NCBI RefSeq assembly: GCF_014764505.1
Contig: NZ_JACXWX010000018.1
Coordinates: forward strand, 1-64,000
DNA from: Phormidium tenue FACHB-886
Lineage (GTDB): Bacteria > Cyanobacteriota > Cyanobacteriia > Elainellales > Elainellaceae
Reading direction: 5' to 3'
DNA length: 64,000 nucleotides
In this document: one piece after another, positions 15,820 through 24,474 of the stretch
Layout of the letters: each line of letters begins with the position of its first letter
Position numbering within the stretch: the first letter of the stretch is position 1
The notes under the pieces: generated by a model
Told to the model about the DNA's origin: nothing
Seen by the model: only the letters and a program-made list of their open reading frames with translations
Databases searched by the model: none
Position numbers and translations under genes: made by a program

Positions 15820-16728
15820 TTAAGGCACTTCTTCACCTGTAGAAGCTGACCAGAGAGTAAACCATTCTTCACGGGTTAAACGCAGAGACTCTGCTGCTGC
15901 TGCCGCTCGAATCCGATCAAGGTTGCCTGTACCCAAAATCGGCAGAATGTTGGCTGGATGAACCAGCAACCACGCTAGTGCAACCTGATCGATCGTGGCG
16001 TTATGCGATTGGGCGATCGTCGTCAAAGCTGCCCGTAGCCGTACAGCTTTGGGGCTGTCTCCTGAGAAGAGTTCGCCACCACCCAGCGGTGACCATGCCA
16101 TTGGAGCAATTTTCAGCCGCTGACACTGATCGATTGTGCCGTCGGCAAAAGCATCTAGATGCAGCACCGAAATCTCGATCTGGTTACTGACTAGCGGAAA
16201 TGCTAACCGAGAGGCTAATAGATCAAACTGACTAGGTAGAAAATTAGAAACACCAAAATGCAAAACTTTGCCGGCTTGCTTAAGCTGGGTGAATGCCTCT
16301 GCCGTCTCATCAGCGTTCATCAGCGGATCGGGACGATGAATCAACAACACGTCTAGGTAGTCAGTGTGTAAAGCTTGCAGCGATTGATCAACAGATGCCA
16401 GAATATGTTCGCGACTAGTATCGTAATGTTTGATGCTATGGCTAGGTCGGTTTTTTGATACCAGTTTGATACCACACTTGCTGACGAGTTGGATCTGCGA
16501 TCGCAGGGAAGCATCTGCTTTCAAAGCATCACCAAATAGAGCTTCACAGGTGTAATCTCCGTAGAGATCAGCGTGATCAAAAGTGGTAATCCCTAGCGCT
16601 ACACACTGGTGAACAAATGACAGCGTTTCTTCGGGTGTCTGCTGCCATTCTACCATTCGCCAGACGCCCTGAATTACTCTGGAAAAGCGGAGGGATTGCT
16701 CGTTCAGTACAACTTGTGAAACCTGCAT
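15820..16728 (-). CDS. Aldo/keto reductase (YdhF-like)
   Basis: A cytosolic NADPH-dependent (beta/alpha)8-barrel reductase of carbonyl compounds. The catalytic tetrad is present: Asp and Tyr in TFDHADLYGDYTCE, Lys in VSKCGIKL, His in LLIHRPDPLMN. Further family signs are HFGVSNFLPSQFDLL, PMAWSPLGGG and ILPILGTGNLDRIR for the cofactor phosphate. I use ATG 16728 (MQVSQVV) rather than the upstream TTG. The length (302 aa) and motifs resemble E. coli YdhF. The gene stands alone with its own terminator; substrate unknown. Confidence 0.88.
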   Translation of the reverse strand: MQVSQVVLNEQSLRFSRVIQGVWRMVEWQQTPEETLSFVHQCVALGITTFDHADLYGDYTCEALFGDALKADASLRSQIQLVSKCGIKLVSKNRPSHSIKHYDTSREHILASVDQSLQALHTDYLDVLLIHRPDPLMNADETAEAFTQLKQAGKVLHFGVSNFLPSQFDLLASRLAFPLVSNQIEISVLHLDAFADGTIDQCQRLKIAPMAWSPLGGGELFSGDSPKAVRLRAALTTIAQSHNATIDQVALAWLLVHPANILPILGTGNLDRIRAAAAAESLRLTREEWFTLWSASTGEEVP

Positions 16729-17079
16729 CACGACTCTCAAATTTTGGGTTCTACATCTAATTATGGCGCTTTACCTTAAATGCAGAACGGTTTTTTGTGA
16801 TGAGATTTACGGAGCACAGTCCACAACAAAAAACCAGTGTCTCACGCGATTGAGAATCGCTATATTGCATTAATATTTGTTCTCAAATTAAGAAAAAGTT
16901 GTGTTCAACTTCACAAACAAATTGAATATAGGTTATCTCCCTGGATGGACAGCTAAGACCAGTAATCTGGCTAATTTGGAAAGTATACAGTTATAAATAC
17001 TGAGTCTATTGTCTTAATCAGAAGAATTCGATCGCTTCACGCTATTTAATGAATCAATGTTTGAAGGAAATTATTAGCT
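16729..17079. other. Divergent intergenic region, no gene seen
   Basis: 350 bp of AT-rich sequence between the reductase and the acidic-protein gene, presumably with both promoters. The acidic gene is preceded by gaaggaaa as a ribosome site. I see no RNA or repeat. Confidence 0.4.
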
Positions 17080-17409
17080 ATGGTAGACAACACAGGTCAT
17101 AACGATGAAACGATGTCAGAAGAAGTTGCTCAAAATCCTGGCATGAGAGCGGCAGCAATTAATTCTGATCCAACTATTTCGTTGGAAGAAGCGCGCAATG
17201 CATCAGCGGGAGAGGGCCCTACCGCCTCGGGTGGACCTGCACCTAGCAGCACAGAAGAAGAAGACTATGTTGCCAGTCGGTCTGATCCCTATCCATCGAG
17301 TATCCCCTCCACAGATCATCCTCTTCCCGACGACGATGAGGATGAGGATGAGACAGTCGGATCTTCTAACAGCTTTTCCGATGAAACCGATAATAGATAC
17401 GCTCATTAG
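17080..17409 (+). CDS. Acidic, disordered hypothetical protein
   Basis: 109 residues, strongly acidic and low in hydrophobics, rich in Ser, Asp, Glu, Pro and Gly, e.g. PDDDEDEDETVGSS and SSTEEEDYVASRSD. There is no signal peptide, no TM segment and no Cys. It is followed 23 bp later by another protein of the same style on the same strand, with good ribosome sites for both, and one hairpin terminator after the pair. Composition recalls desiccation/osmotic-stress disordered proteins, but no motif proves this. Confidence 0.6.
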   Translation: MVDNTGHNDETMSEEVAQNPGMRAAAINSDPTISLEEARNASAGEGPTASGGPAPSSTEEEDYVASRSDPYPSSIPSTDHPLPDDDEDEDETVGSSNSFSDETDNRYAH

Positions 17410-17432
17410 AACAAATTCAGGAGAACGAGAGA

Positions 17433-17822
17433 ATGACAGATACCTCTATGCCAAATCAAGCCGCAGAACCCGATCAAGACATTGCTTCATCCCAGCAGGC
17501 TCAACTTTATGCCCCTCCGAATGCAGGAGGAAGCGCGCTTCTAGATGCCAACCTTGCTGCAGGTGAAACTACCAACCCAAAATCAGAAAAGTTTGACGAC
17601 CCGATCGCCACTAATTTTTCCTCTGGAACTGGAACAGGCGATGTTAAAACGGCAGATGCTTCAACTGTTGCAGGGGCTTATTCAGCCGATTCGGACCAGT
17701 CAGAAGAAGGAACTGTTCATTTACAAAACAGTCCAAACCTACCCGGTAGCGACCCAGGAACGCTGCCAGATACAGATCAAATCGCGCTGCCGATCAATCC
17801 TGATGTAAATCTTCAGGACTAA
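17433..17822 (+). CDS. Acidic, disordered hypothetical protein (second of pair)
   Basis: 129 residues beginning at an ATG with AGGAG eight bases upstream. The sequence is Asp/Ser/Thr/Pro/Gln-rich (AAEPDQDIASSQQAQ, LPGSDPGTLPDTDQIALP) with no hydrophobic core, no Cys and no recognisable domain. It may share ancestry or a role with the preceding gene; direct similarity is weak. A strong hairpin follows the stop at 29 bp. Confidence 0.6.
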   Translation: MTDTSMPNQAAEPDQDIASSQQAQLYAPPNAGGSALLDANLAAGETTNPKSEKFDDPIATNFSSGTGTGDVKTADASTVAGAYSADSDQSEEGTVHLQNSPNLPGSDPGTLPDTDQIALPINPDVNLQD

Positions 17823-17850
17823 GGTAGAGTATTAAAAATATTGCTAAAAA

Positions 17851-17893
17851 ATATTGCCTGAGAGACATGCTTCGCACGTCTCTCAGGCAATAT
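17851..17893 (+). terminator. Strong hairpin after the acidic pair
   Basis: A 16-bp perfect stem (ATATTGCCTGAGAGAC and complement) continues, after a small internal mismatch, into an inner TGC-ttc-GCA stem-loop. It lies between the plus-strand pair and the minus-strand SDR remnant, so it can serve both directions. Confidence 0.65.
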
Positions 17894-17936
17894 GCAGTCT
17901 ATTTCTAATTGAATAGTCTTTTAATCAAGTAGTCGC

Positions 17937-18232
17937 TCAAAGCATTTGAACGCTGCTCACGGGTAAGTACGCTCCGGCGATAAATTCTGCATATCCAGAC
18001 GTCAACAGCAAAGTTGCCCCAGCAATATCTTCCAGCAATCCGTTGCGCTTTAGCGGCCCTGTCTGAGCTGCTGCATCTTTATGCTCTTGAAGTTCACTCC
18101 AACAGCACTCTGCTGCCTCAGCAGTTTAGCCGTTGCTGCACCAATAGCGCGACTTGCACCTGTAATTAGAACAACGCGATCGCGCAGCAGCTTAGAATCT
18201 GAAATTTGATGTTGAGATGGTGTAGCAAGCAT
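17937..18232 (-). pseudogene. Short-chain dehydrogenase (SDR) remnant with internal deletion
   Basis: The N-terminus is clear (RDRVVLITGASRAIGAATAKLL, the TGxxxGxG NAD(P) motif), the C-terminus is clear in another frame (GLLEDIAGATLLLTSGYAE, GAYLPVSSVQML), but the middle, with the NNAG, Ser and YxxxK active-site parts, is missing. About 150 residues are deleted. It is inactive. A much larger intact SDR fusion gene lies 150 bp upstream on the same strand but is not closely similar. Confidence 0.8.
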
Positions 18233-18382
18233 AATTCTCTTTCGTAGGTAGCTTCTTCGACAGAACTTAGTTTTTTACACAGATTGAGCGAGCGGTAAAA
18301 AGGCTCTGCCAAGGAAAGACATCACAGCTACCGTTAGCGGTGGTCAGGAAATGAATACGATCGAGGCTGCTAATCTCCTCTG

Positions 18383-20437
18383 CTAAAGGGCAGTGACGGG
18401 TTGAACATTTGCTAAACCCATGTGGAACAGCGCATCCTGGACGATCAGCTCTGGTAGGACATCTCTGAACATCTGCACCGTCTGCTGAATTTGCTCGAAA
18501 TCTTCAGGATTGTCCAAAAGATCGCGTACTTCCTGCTCACCCACCACAACCGCAGGACGAAGACGACTGGCAGCATCTTCAGCTCTTTGCATCACCGCTT
18601 GCTTAAGAAGCTGATATTCTGGTCGATCGCGCCAGAGTTTGACGTCTTCCCAGGCCGCGATAAAAAAGGCAGACCAGCGGGCAAGTGCTTGGTAGTCAGA
18701 ATTGACGAGCGGCACACCCAGCGTTTGTCTAATGTCTCGATAGATCTGCTGCATCTCTGCCGAAATTTCCTGAGCCGACTGCTCCCCAATCAGCGGAATC
18801 TCTACATTGCGATAGGCATTCGGTCCCCGACGGTCATCCCCCTTGCCCTCTTCGCCCACGATCTCGCCTGCCAAGGTACGACTTAAAGCAACCTGTTGAA
18901 TCAGCAGTTGAGGATTACCAAAGCTAAAAGCATCCAGTTCCCGCTGAATTCGCCGCTGCTGTGCCGCATCAACATCAATCTGGTAACTCGGCTGATACCA
19001 GTTATTAACATCTCGATACACATGCTCGGTAATGGCGATCGCATCCTCCAGGAAAGATTCAGTTTTCGATGCAGGCTTAAGCCGCGACCAAAACAGCTGC
19101 ATCACAGCGGGATACATGGCGTAAGCTCGCCAGTTTGCAGGTTTCCAGGGAATTCCTAAGACGTCCTGAATCTCATTCAGACAGGCTTGGATTTCAGGTG
19201 AAGCTTGAGAAAGCGCAATCAATGGAAATGCAGATTCACTGTCTTCTACAGGGGTTGGGGCTTCTACCAGGGTTGGGGCTTCTACCGGGGTTGGGGCTTC
19301 TGCAGGGATTATTGCAGATTGATCGCTGCTTGCTGCAATAGGCTGAGGCAATTGAGCCGGAGCGGTTTCAACCTGTTTTACCTCCGTTGCCGCCTTCGGT
19401 TCAACCACCGGACGCTCGTTATTCCGTCGGGCGGCGCGATCGCTTAGATAGGTCAGCCAGGAGGGAGACCAGATCGAGTGGCTGTCTCGTCCAAACGCTC
19501 GCTCTTTGCCGATCCCACCCGGTTTAGGCAGCAACCAAGTTGTCACACTGAGCAGCTTGGTGGTCAGCCCTGGGAACAGCGCATAGAATTTAACAGAGAG
19601 CCATGCCGGAAAAGGCACAATTACTTCTACGTCTCCTCGGCGGAGGGCAGCAATGGTGGTATGAGCCACTTTTTCAGCACTTGCCGAGATAAGAGGCAGC
19701 GAATCACTAATGCTGAACCAGGCAAACTCCTTACGGTTCTGACCTTTCATCACAGCATGATCGATAACGCCAGTGCGAATAAAACCAGGACAGACCGTCG
19801 TGACTGCAATTCCTTCTCTTGCCAGTTCGGTTCGCATCCCCTCAGATAGCCCAACGAGCGCAAACTTGCTGGCACAGTAGGCAACCATGTGGGGTGACAC
19901 CACTTTACCGCCGATCGAAGAGATGTTCACAATCCGTCCAGCCTTGCGCTCGCGCATCTCAGGCAGAACCGCATAGGTAGTATAAAGCGGCGCCCAGAAA
20001 TGCAGCTTCATTGTATCGTCGTAGTCCTGCATCGTCAGGTTTTCCACGGGGCCTACGATATCAGTTCCTGCATTGTTGATCAGAATATCGATCGCCCCAA
20101 AGCGTTCCCTAACCCGTTGCACCATTTGCTCAACCTGGGGGCGATCGGTCACATCACAGGTCAACGCCAAAACCTCTCCACCCCGCTGCTGCAGTTCGAG
20201 TTGGGCGCGTTCCAGCTCTGCCTCATCCCGCGCACAAATGGCTAACTGCGCCCCTGCATCAATCAGCTGACGTGCCATCACCAGCCCCAAGCCGCGCGAA
20301 CCGCCCGTGATCAAGATAGTCTTGCCGTTGAGATCGTAAATGCGTCCTCGCCACCAGCTATCTAACGCCAATGAAACCATCAGCGTCACGACCATGACTG
20401 CTATAAGGATCAATAGATTGGGATAGTTCACACTCAT
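18383..20437 (-). CDS. SDR oxidoreductase fused to a DehI-like haloacid dehalogenase domain
   Basis: 684 residues. An N-terminal TM helix (about 5-27, LLILIAVMVVTLMVSLAL) is followed by a full classical SDR domain (about 35-310): TGGSRGLG, NNAG, the Ser of VNISSIGG and the YCASK pair. Then comes a Pro/Ala/Glu linker with the repeat EAPTPVEAPTLVEAPTPVE, and a 250-residue C-terminal domain with two pseudo-repeats: EIQDVLGIPWKPANWRAYAM with AVMQLFWSRLKP, and QTLGVPLVNSDYQALARWSA with AWEDVKLW. This duplicated pattern is that of the DehI group (2-haloacid dehalogenases) and its relatives. The fusion would anchor both activities at the membrane. Which substrates are used is unknown. Confidence 0.75.
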   Translation of the reverse strand: MSVNYPNLLILIAVMVVTLMVSLALDSWWRGRIYDLNGKTILITGGSRGLGLVMARQLIDAGAQLAICARDEAELERAQLELQQRGGEVLALTCDVTDRPQVEQMVQRVRERFGAIDILINNAGTDIVGPVENLTMQDYDDTMKLHFWAPLYTTYAVLPEMRERKAGRIVNISSIGGKVVSPHMVAYCASKFALVGLSEGMRTELAREGIAVTTVCPGFIRTGVIDHAVMKGQNRKEFAWFSISDSLPLISASAEKVAHTTIAALRRGDVEVIVPFPAWLSVKFYALFPGLTTKLLSVTTWLLPKPGGIGKERAFGRDSHSIWSPSWLTYLSDRAARRNNERPVVEPKAATEVKQVETAPAQLPQPIAASSDQSAIIPAEAPTPVEAPTLVEAPTPVEDSESAFPLIALSQASPEIQACLNEIQDVLGIPWKPANWRAYAMYPAVMQLFWSRLKPASKTESFLEDAIAITEHVYRDVNNWYQPSYQIDVDAAQQRRIQRELDAFSFGNPQLLIQQVALSRTLAGEIVGEEGKGDDRRGPNAYRNVEIPLIGEQSAQEISAEMQQIYRDIRQTLGVPLVNSDYQALARWSAFFIAAWEDVKLWRDRPEYQLLKQAVMQRAEDAASRLRPAVVVGEQEVRDLLDNPEDFEQIQQTVQMFRDVLPELIVQDALFHMGLANVQPVTAL

Positions 20438-20783
20438 GATTTCAACAGTTCCAAATGATGGGCAAGTTCGATCGATATCTCCGCTATTTCTATCGGTTTG
20501 CAGCTATTTGTTTTCAGCTTTTACCCATTGCTTCCTTTGTGCAGGGTTTTGCTATTCACCAATATTATCCACCAACATTGAAATAGAATTTCCTTCGTGG
20601 CGCCAATATTATTTACATCAAACACGACACAAACGGTATCAAAACAATCGCTTCTACTGCCTCTTTAGGATTCACTTTAGAAAATGCTGACGCTGAGTTT
20701 CTCCTTCATCAGGAGGAACCCCAAAAATCGATAGGCAAGCTTTTAATGAAGAGGACTCGTAGCCAAAGCTACGAAACGTGCAG
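20438..20783. other. Intergenic region, no gene seen
   Basis: 346 bp between two minus-strand genes. It is AT-rich, holds the probable promoter of the SDR-DehI gene, and shows two copies of the word CCAATATTAT (near 20560 and 20602). No other structure was found. Confidence 0.35.
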
Positions 20784-21782
20784 CTAGGCAACATTCGAGA
20801 GCAATGAACTTTGGGCGGGAAAGCAACGATCGCGATCGTGCGGCAAATCAAAGTCAATGCTAGGACCTACCGGAACAATGCGGCTAGGATTTAGTTCTGG
20901 CAAGCCTGCGTAATATAGCTGCTTGACATGATCAGCATTGCAAATCTGTTTCACGCCGGGCTGCTGATACAAATCCCGCAGGTAATTCCATAGATTGGGA
21001 TAATCCATCAGCCGTTTCACATTGCACTTGAACAAGCCATGGTACGCCAGATCAAAGCGAAATAGCGTGGTGAACAAACACCAATCCGCTAAAGTAATCA
21101 AGTCCCCACAAAGATAACGCTGCTTCCCTAACACATTTTCCCAATCTTCTAAGGCTTGAAACAGTTCTATCACTGCCTGTTCATAGGCTGATTGAGATGC
21201 AGCGAACCCACTGCGATAGACACCGTTGTTGATCGGTTGATAGATCGCATCTTGCGTTTGTTCGATCGCCAAGCGCAAATGCTCTGGGTAGAAGTCAACT
21301 GCTGAATTGGCAAACTCGTTAAACTCGGAATTTAGCATCCGAATAATCTGACGAGACTCATTATTGACGATCGTATTTGTCTGCTTGTCCCATAGTACCG
21401 GCACCGTCACCCGTCCTGTATAGGTGGGGTTGGCTCTGACGTAAAGCTGCCAGAGATAATCTGCATGAGTAACGCTATCGGGGATGCAGCCTGAATTCTC
21501 CGAAAACGCCCAGCCTTGGTCACTAATCATCGGATCGACGATCGACAAACCGATCACATCTTCCAATCCTTTCAATTTCCACAGTAGCGCTGTGCGATGT
21601 GCCCACGGACAGCCCAGCGAAATGTAAAGGTGGTAGCGTCCGGGTTCTGCCTTAAAGCTACTGGAACCATCAGCAGTAATCTGATGGCGAAATTGCGTCG
21701 CCATTCTTTGAAACTGCCCATCCTCGCTCCGTTCCGTCCATTCTTTAGTCCATTCACCGTTGACCAGTTGACCTAGCGCCAT
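20784..21782 (-). CDS. Glutathionyl-hydroquinone reductase (Xi-class GST, YqjG/PcpF-like)
   Basis: This enzyme reduces glutathionyl-hydroquinones with a second glutathione, recycling quinones that have reacted with thiols. The hallmark motif GCPWAHR is present with catalytic Cys58, followed by WALLRKLKGLE-type sequence and the helix NESRQIIRMLN, and a C-terminal all-helical GST domain (LCGDLITLADWCLFTTLFRFD, YHGLFKCNVKRLMDYPNLW). Length 332 aa is normal. It starts 31 bp after the dioxygenase gene with ribosome site taggaaa, so the two form an operon for aromatic/quinone handling. Confidence 0.9.
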   Translation of the reverse strand: MALGQLVNGEWTKEWTERSEDGQFQRMATQFRHQITADGSSSFKAEPGRYHLYISLGCPWAHRTALLWKLKGLEDVIGLSIVDPMISDQGWAFSENSGCIPDSVTHADYLWQLYVRANPTYTGRVTVPVLWDKQTNTIVNNESRQIIRMLNSEFNEFANSAVDFYPEHLRLAIEQTQDAIYQPINNGVYRSGFAASQSAYEQAVIELFQALEDWENVLGKQRYLCGDLITLADWCLFTTLFRFDLAYHGLFKCNVKRLMDYPNLWNYLRDLYQQPGVKQICNADHVKQLYYAGLPELNPSRIVPVGPSIDFDLPHDRDRCFPAQSSLLSNVA

Positions 21783-21813
21783 AATCTTGTTTTCCTACTA
21801 AAACTTGAGTGGG

Positions 21814-22596
21814 TTAATTGAATGCGTAAGCTGCCATGCTAAGCACGCCATAGGTAAAGCTGGTGTGCAGCTGTGTTCCTTTTGCAGCCCTGCCTCCGGC
21901 TCCCAGTGCCACAAACAGCGGCAGCAGATGTTCGTCACTCGGATGGTTTTGGGTGGCGTAGGGAGTCTGCCTGCGGTAATCAAGCAAACTGCCAATATCA
22001 TTGGCGGCAATGCTGGCTTTTAGCCACTCGTCAAACTGCTTCACCCAATCAGGCGGTGGGGCATCGAACGGATAGGCTCCAAAGGCTCGTAAATTATGCG
22101 TCGTTGAGCCGCTCGCCAAAATCAGCACATCCTCTTGTTGCAGAGGAGCTAATGCCCGTCCTAGCTGCAGATGATGGCTTGTGCCCAAGCGTGGCTGGAT
22201 TGAAAGCTGAGTGACGGGAATATCGGCTTGGGGATACATCAGCAGCAAGGGTTCCCAAGCTCCGTGATCGAGCCCTCGGCTTGGGTCGGTCTCCGTTTCA
22301 AAACCAGCCTGCGCTAGCAGCTTTATCGTTTGTTCGGCTAGTTTTGGGGCTCCGGGAGCTGGATACTTCATCTGGTACAGTTCAGGAGAGAACCCGCCGA
22401 AGTCATGGATGGTGCTTGCTTGAGCTGCAGCGCTCACAGTAGGAATCGGCGTGAGCCAGTGAGCTGAAACCACAAGAATTGCATTCGGTTTTCCTAGCTG
22501 TGTCCCTAATTGCTGAAGAAACTCGCGAGCAGGGCTCTCTCGTAACAGTAGATCAGGCGAACCATGAGAAATAAAGACTGCGGGAAAGCGGGACAT
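21814..22596 (-). CDS. DODA-type extradiol aromatic ring-opening dioxygenase (YgiD-like)
   Basis: LigB-superfamily metal-dependent dioxygenase related to 4,5-DOPA dioxygenase; it cleaves catechols next to the diol. Metal and active-site His are visible in VFISHGSPDLLL, VVSAHWLTP, GLDHGAWEPL and SGSTTHNLRAF. The start is the ATG at 22596 (MSRFPAVFISHG), since the upstream TTG would add only five residues. Length 260 aa fits. It is the first gene of a probable operon with the glutathionyl-hydroquinone reductase, so catechol or quinone detoxification is the likely role, though natural pigments are possible substrates. Confidence 0.9.
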   Translation of the reverse strand: MSRFPAVFISHGSPDLLLRESPAREFLQQLGTQLGKPNAILVVSAHWLTPIPTVSAAAQASTIHDFGGFSPELYQMKYPAPGAPKLAEQTIKLLAQAGFETETDPSRGLDHGAWEPLLLMYPQADIPVTQLSIQPRLGTSHHLQLGRALAPLQQEDVLILASGSTTHNLRAFGAYPFDAPPPDWVKQFDEWLKASIAANDIGSLLDYRRQTPYATQNHPSDEHLLPLFVALGAGGRAAKGTQLHTSFTYGVLSMAAYAFN

Positions 22597-22783
22597 GATG
22601 AACCTACTCAATGTCTAGAGGTAGCGAGACAGGGAGATGCAGACATCCCCTGAGGGTCTCCCTGCTCCACCGATCTAAGCTTCACAGATCTAACGATTAC
22701 CTTAGCGATCGCCCCTCAAAGTCCTCAGGGCAGACGCACCATTTCCAAACAAAAACTGCACGATCGTCGCAACTATTAAAGAA

Positions 22784-22801
22784 GGCTGGAAATTTCCAGC
22801 C
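22784..22801. repeat. 18-bp perfect palindrome
   Basis: GGCTGGAAATTTCCAGCC is a perfect palindrome without loop, about 190 bp upstream of the dioxygenase start. It may be an operator or a weak terminator for the minus-strand SnoaL-like gene further right. The remaining intergenic sequence (22597-23051) shows no gene. Confidence 0.45.
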
Positions 22802-23021
22802 CTCGCCGATGCAAAATTGATTAACTAGGTGAATCACGGTAAATCACGAACGGTATTTTTCATCGTTTTCATCCTAGTTAAGATTGTACTACGTAGAACT
22901 ATTGGGCAAGCCTTGAATTGAAAGAAAGCAGCACCGCTTGCCATATTGCAACTCCAGCCCCAATAGTTCCTGCATCTGCTCTACTTAGAACACAAGTTCT
23001 GTCGCAGCGGTAGAACTACGC

Positions 23022-23060
23022 TTAAGCTGCAGGTCGTTAAGCTGCAGGTCGTTAAGCTGC
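23022..23060 (-). repeat. 15-bp tandem repeat overlapping a stop codon
   Basis: TTAAGCTGCAGGTCG is repeated twice and partly a third time. The third, partial unit supplies the TAA stop of the SnoaL-like gene. It looks like a local replication-slippage expansion. Confidence 0.6.
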
Positions 23061-23408
23061 GTAGTAGAAGCGTTCGTGAACAACTTTGCCATCTTTCCAG
23101 CGCTGAACCGAGACTTGGTCGTGGGTGATTTTGCCCCAGTCGGCGTGGGTGTAGTCCAAGAACCACTCTGAAATAATCACATCCTCGCCAAATGCAACTG
23201 CCTTAACGTCAGCGGCGCGAAACTCAACCAGCTTAGAGAAAAACTCTAGCTCTCGCTGACGATTTGCTTCTTTACCAGCCGTGGGAGCTTGCTCGTTTTC
23301 CTGCATCACCACATCGTCACCATAATATTTCTCGAATGCGTCCATCGCTTTGCCTTGCAAAACTAGAGCTTTGATATCTTCAAAAGCAGCTTGCAGATCG
23401 GTTGTCAT
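23052..23408 (-). CDS. SnoaL-like (NTF2-fold) protein
   Basis: 118 residues with the cone-shaped NTF2-like fold: AFEDIKALVLQGKAMDAFEKYYGDDVVMQENE, EFFSKLVEFRAADVKAVAFGEDVIISEWFLDYTH and VQRWKDGKVVHERFYY. Members include cyclases, isomerases and small ligand binders; no function can be named. A MarR-type operator copy lies about 105 bp upstream of its start, and the marR-like gene is the next gene upstream, so it is probably controlled by that regulator. Confidence 0.75.
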   Translation of the reverse strand: MTTDLQAAFEDIKALVLQGKAMDAFEKYYGDDVVMQENEQAPTAGKEANRQRELEFFSKLVEFRAADVKAVAFGEDVIISEWFLDYTHADWGKITHDQVSVQRWKDGKVVHERFYYAA

Positions 23409-23512
23409 GATCGATTCCTCAAAGTTACAAGTGGGTTTGAACTATCTGAACCAACAAATTTGAACTAACAAGTTCGGGGTAGTGACCAGACTTTAATTAG
23501 TTCCGCCTCAGA

Positions 23513-23530
23513 TAGTTCTAACTAAAACTA
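23513..23530. promoter_or_regulatory. Candidate MarR operator 2 (upstream of SnoaL-like gene)
   Basis: TAGTTCTAACTAAAACTA matches 15 of 18 positions of the site in front of the marR gene and sits in a longer imperfect dyad (AGATAGTT ... AACTATCT, 23510-23533). Further half-sites GAACTAACAAGTTC lie at 23462-23475. Confidence 0.55.
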
Positions 23531-23607
23531 TCTATAAACAAATTATCCTGTCCTTCTCTAGATGTCAAGCCTCCATAGCAGTTTGCATAGCTTAAAGTTT
23601 GCATAGC

Positions 23608-24048
23608 TTAAAACGCTTGGCGCAGACGGCTCAGCAAAACCCTCAAAAGCTCAAGTTCTGAAGGCTCTAGCCGCTCAAACCGCTCTTTCAAATAGGCAAT
23701 ATGAGCCGGAAACGCTTGTTCAAACAAGGCTTCTCCAGGTGGAGTGAGCCGCACCATGACGCTGCGTCGATCGTCTGGTGGCACTTCCCGTAGGACAAGT
23801 TGCTTCTGCTCTAGACGATCAATAACACCCGTCAAAGTACCCTTCGTAATCAAGGTTCTCTCACATAGTTCTCCCATGCTCAAGCCGTTCGTGTTCCCAA
23901 GGGTGGCAATTACATCAAACTGGGAGGGGGTTAGATCAAGCTGACGGATATGAGCTTCAGAGGAAAGCGAAAACGCTTGGTAAGCGCGTGCCAGTTCACG
24001 CATGGTGGGAATGAACGGTTCATTAGCGGCATGAGAGGAACTGAGCAT
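23608..24048 (-). CDS. MarR-family transcriptional regulator
   Basis: 146 residues with a winged helix: LTPSQFDVIATLG, LSMGELCERTLITKGTLTGVIDRLEQKQLVLREVPPDDRRSVMVRLT (recognition helix and DRR wing). MarR proteins are dimeric repressors released by phenolics, quinones or thiol oxidation; the single Cys in GELCERTL is the only obvious redox residue. A dyad lies 17 bp upstream of its start and a second copy precedes the SnoaL-like gene, so self-regulation plus control of that gene is likely. With the nearby dioxygenase and hydroquinone reductase it resembles the Bacillus MhqR setting; extension to those genes is inference. Confidence 0.88.
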   Translation of the reverse strand: MLSSSHAANEPFIPTMRELARAYQAFSLSSEAHIRQLDLTPSQFDVIATLGNTNGLSMGELCERTLITKGTLTGVIDRLEQKQLVLREVPPDDRRSVMVRLTPPGEALFEQAFPAHIAYLKERFERLEPSELELLRVLLSRLRQAF

Positions 24049-24064
24049 AGCTTATCCACATCGG

Positions 24065-24082
24065 AAGTTCTAACTAGAACTT
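24065..24082. promoter_or_regulatory. Candidate MarR operator 1 (autoregulatory)
   Basis: AAGTTCTA-AC-TAGAACTT is a perfect 8-bp inverted repeat with a 2-bp centre, ending 17 bp before the marR start codon, where a repressor would block transcription. Confidence 0.65.
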
Positions 24083-24474
24083 ATTTTACTGCTGAACTAA
24101 CTTGCTCAGGTATTGCCCCTCGTAAACTTTTTAGATAGCCTGCATGGCTTGCTTCACTTCAAGGTTGCTTCACTGCCGTTCAAGCGCAAATGCCTGATCT
24201 AAGCCTAAGTGATATAATGAGGTTAGAAACAGATGGCTTCGGGTTGCGATAGGTATTACAAGTATTACAAGTATTGCGGGCAGACCCACTGACTAGAGAA
24301 GTGCTCGTTTCCTTAGCTCTCTTCTCGTGCTGGAGAAGACAAGCGGCTGTCCACCGTTTCCAACCAGCCGAATATACCGGTTGCCATGCCTAGCTAAACA
24401 TGGTTGCTGGTACCAATCCAACCCTGTTAATGAAGTCAATCAATACGATCGACTGCGATACCACACTGTAAGCC

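Noticed and set aside
17198-17566. Plus-strand ORF bridging the two acidic genes
   Set aside because: Out of frame with both, basic and irregular composition, no good start; the two acidic genes have better ribosome sites.
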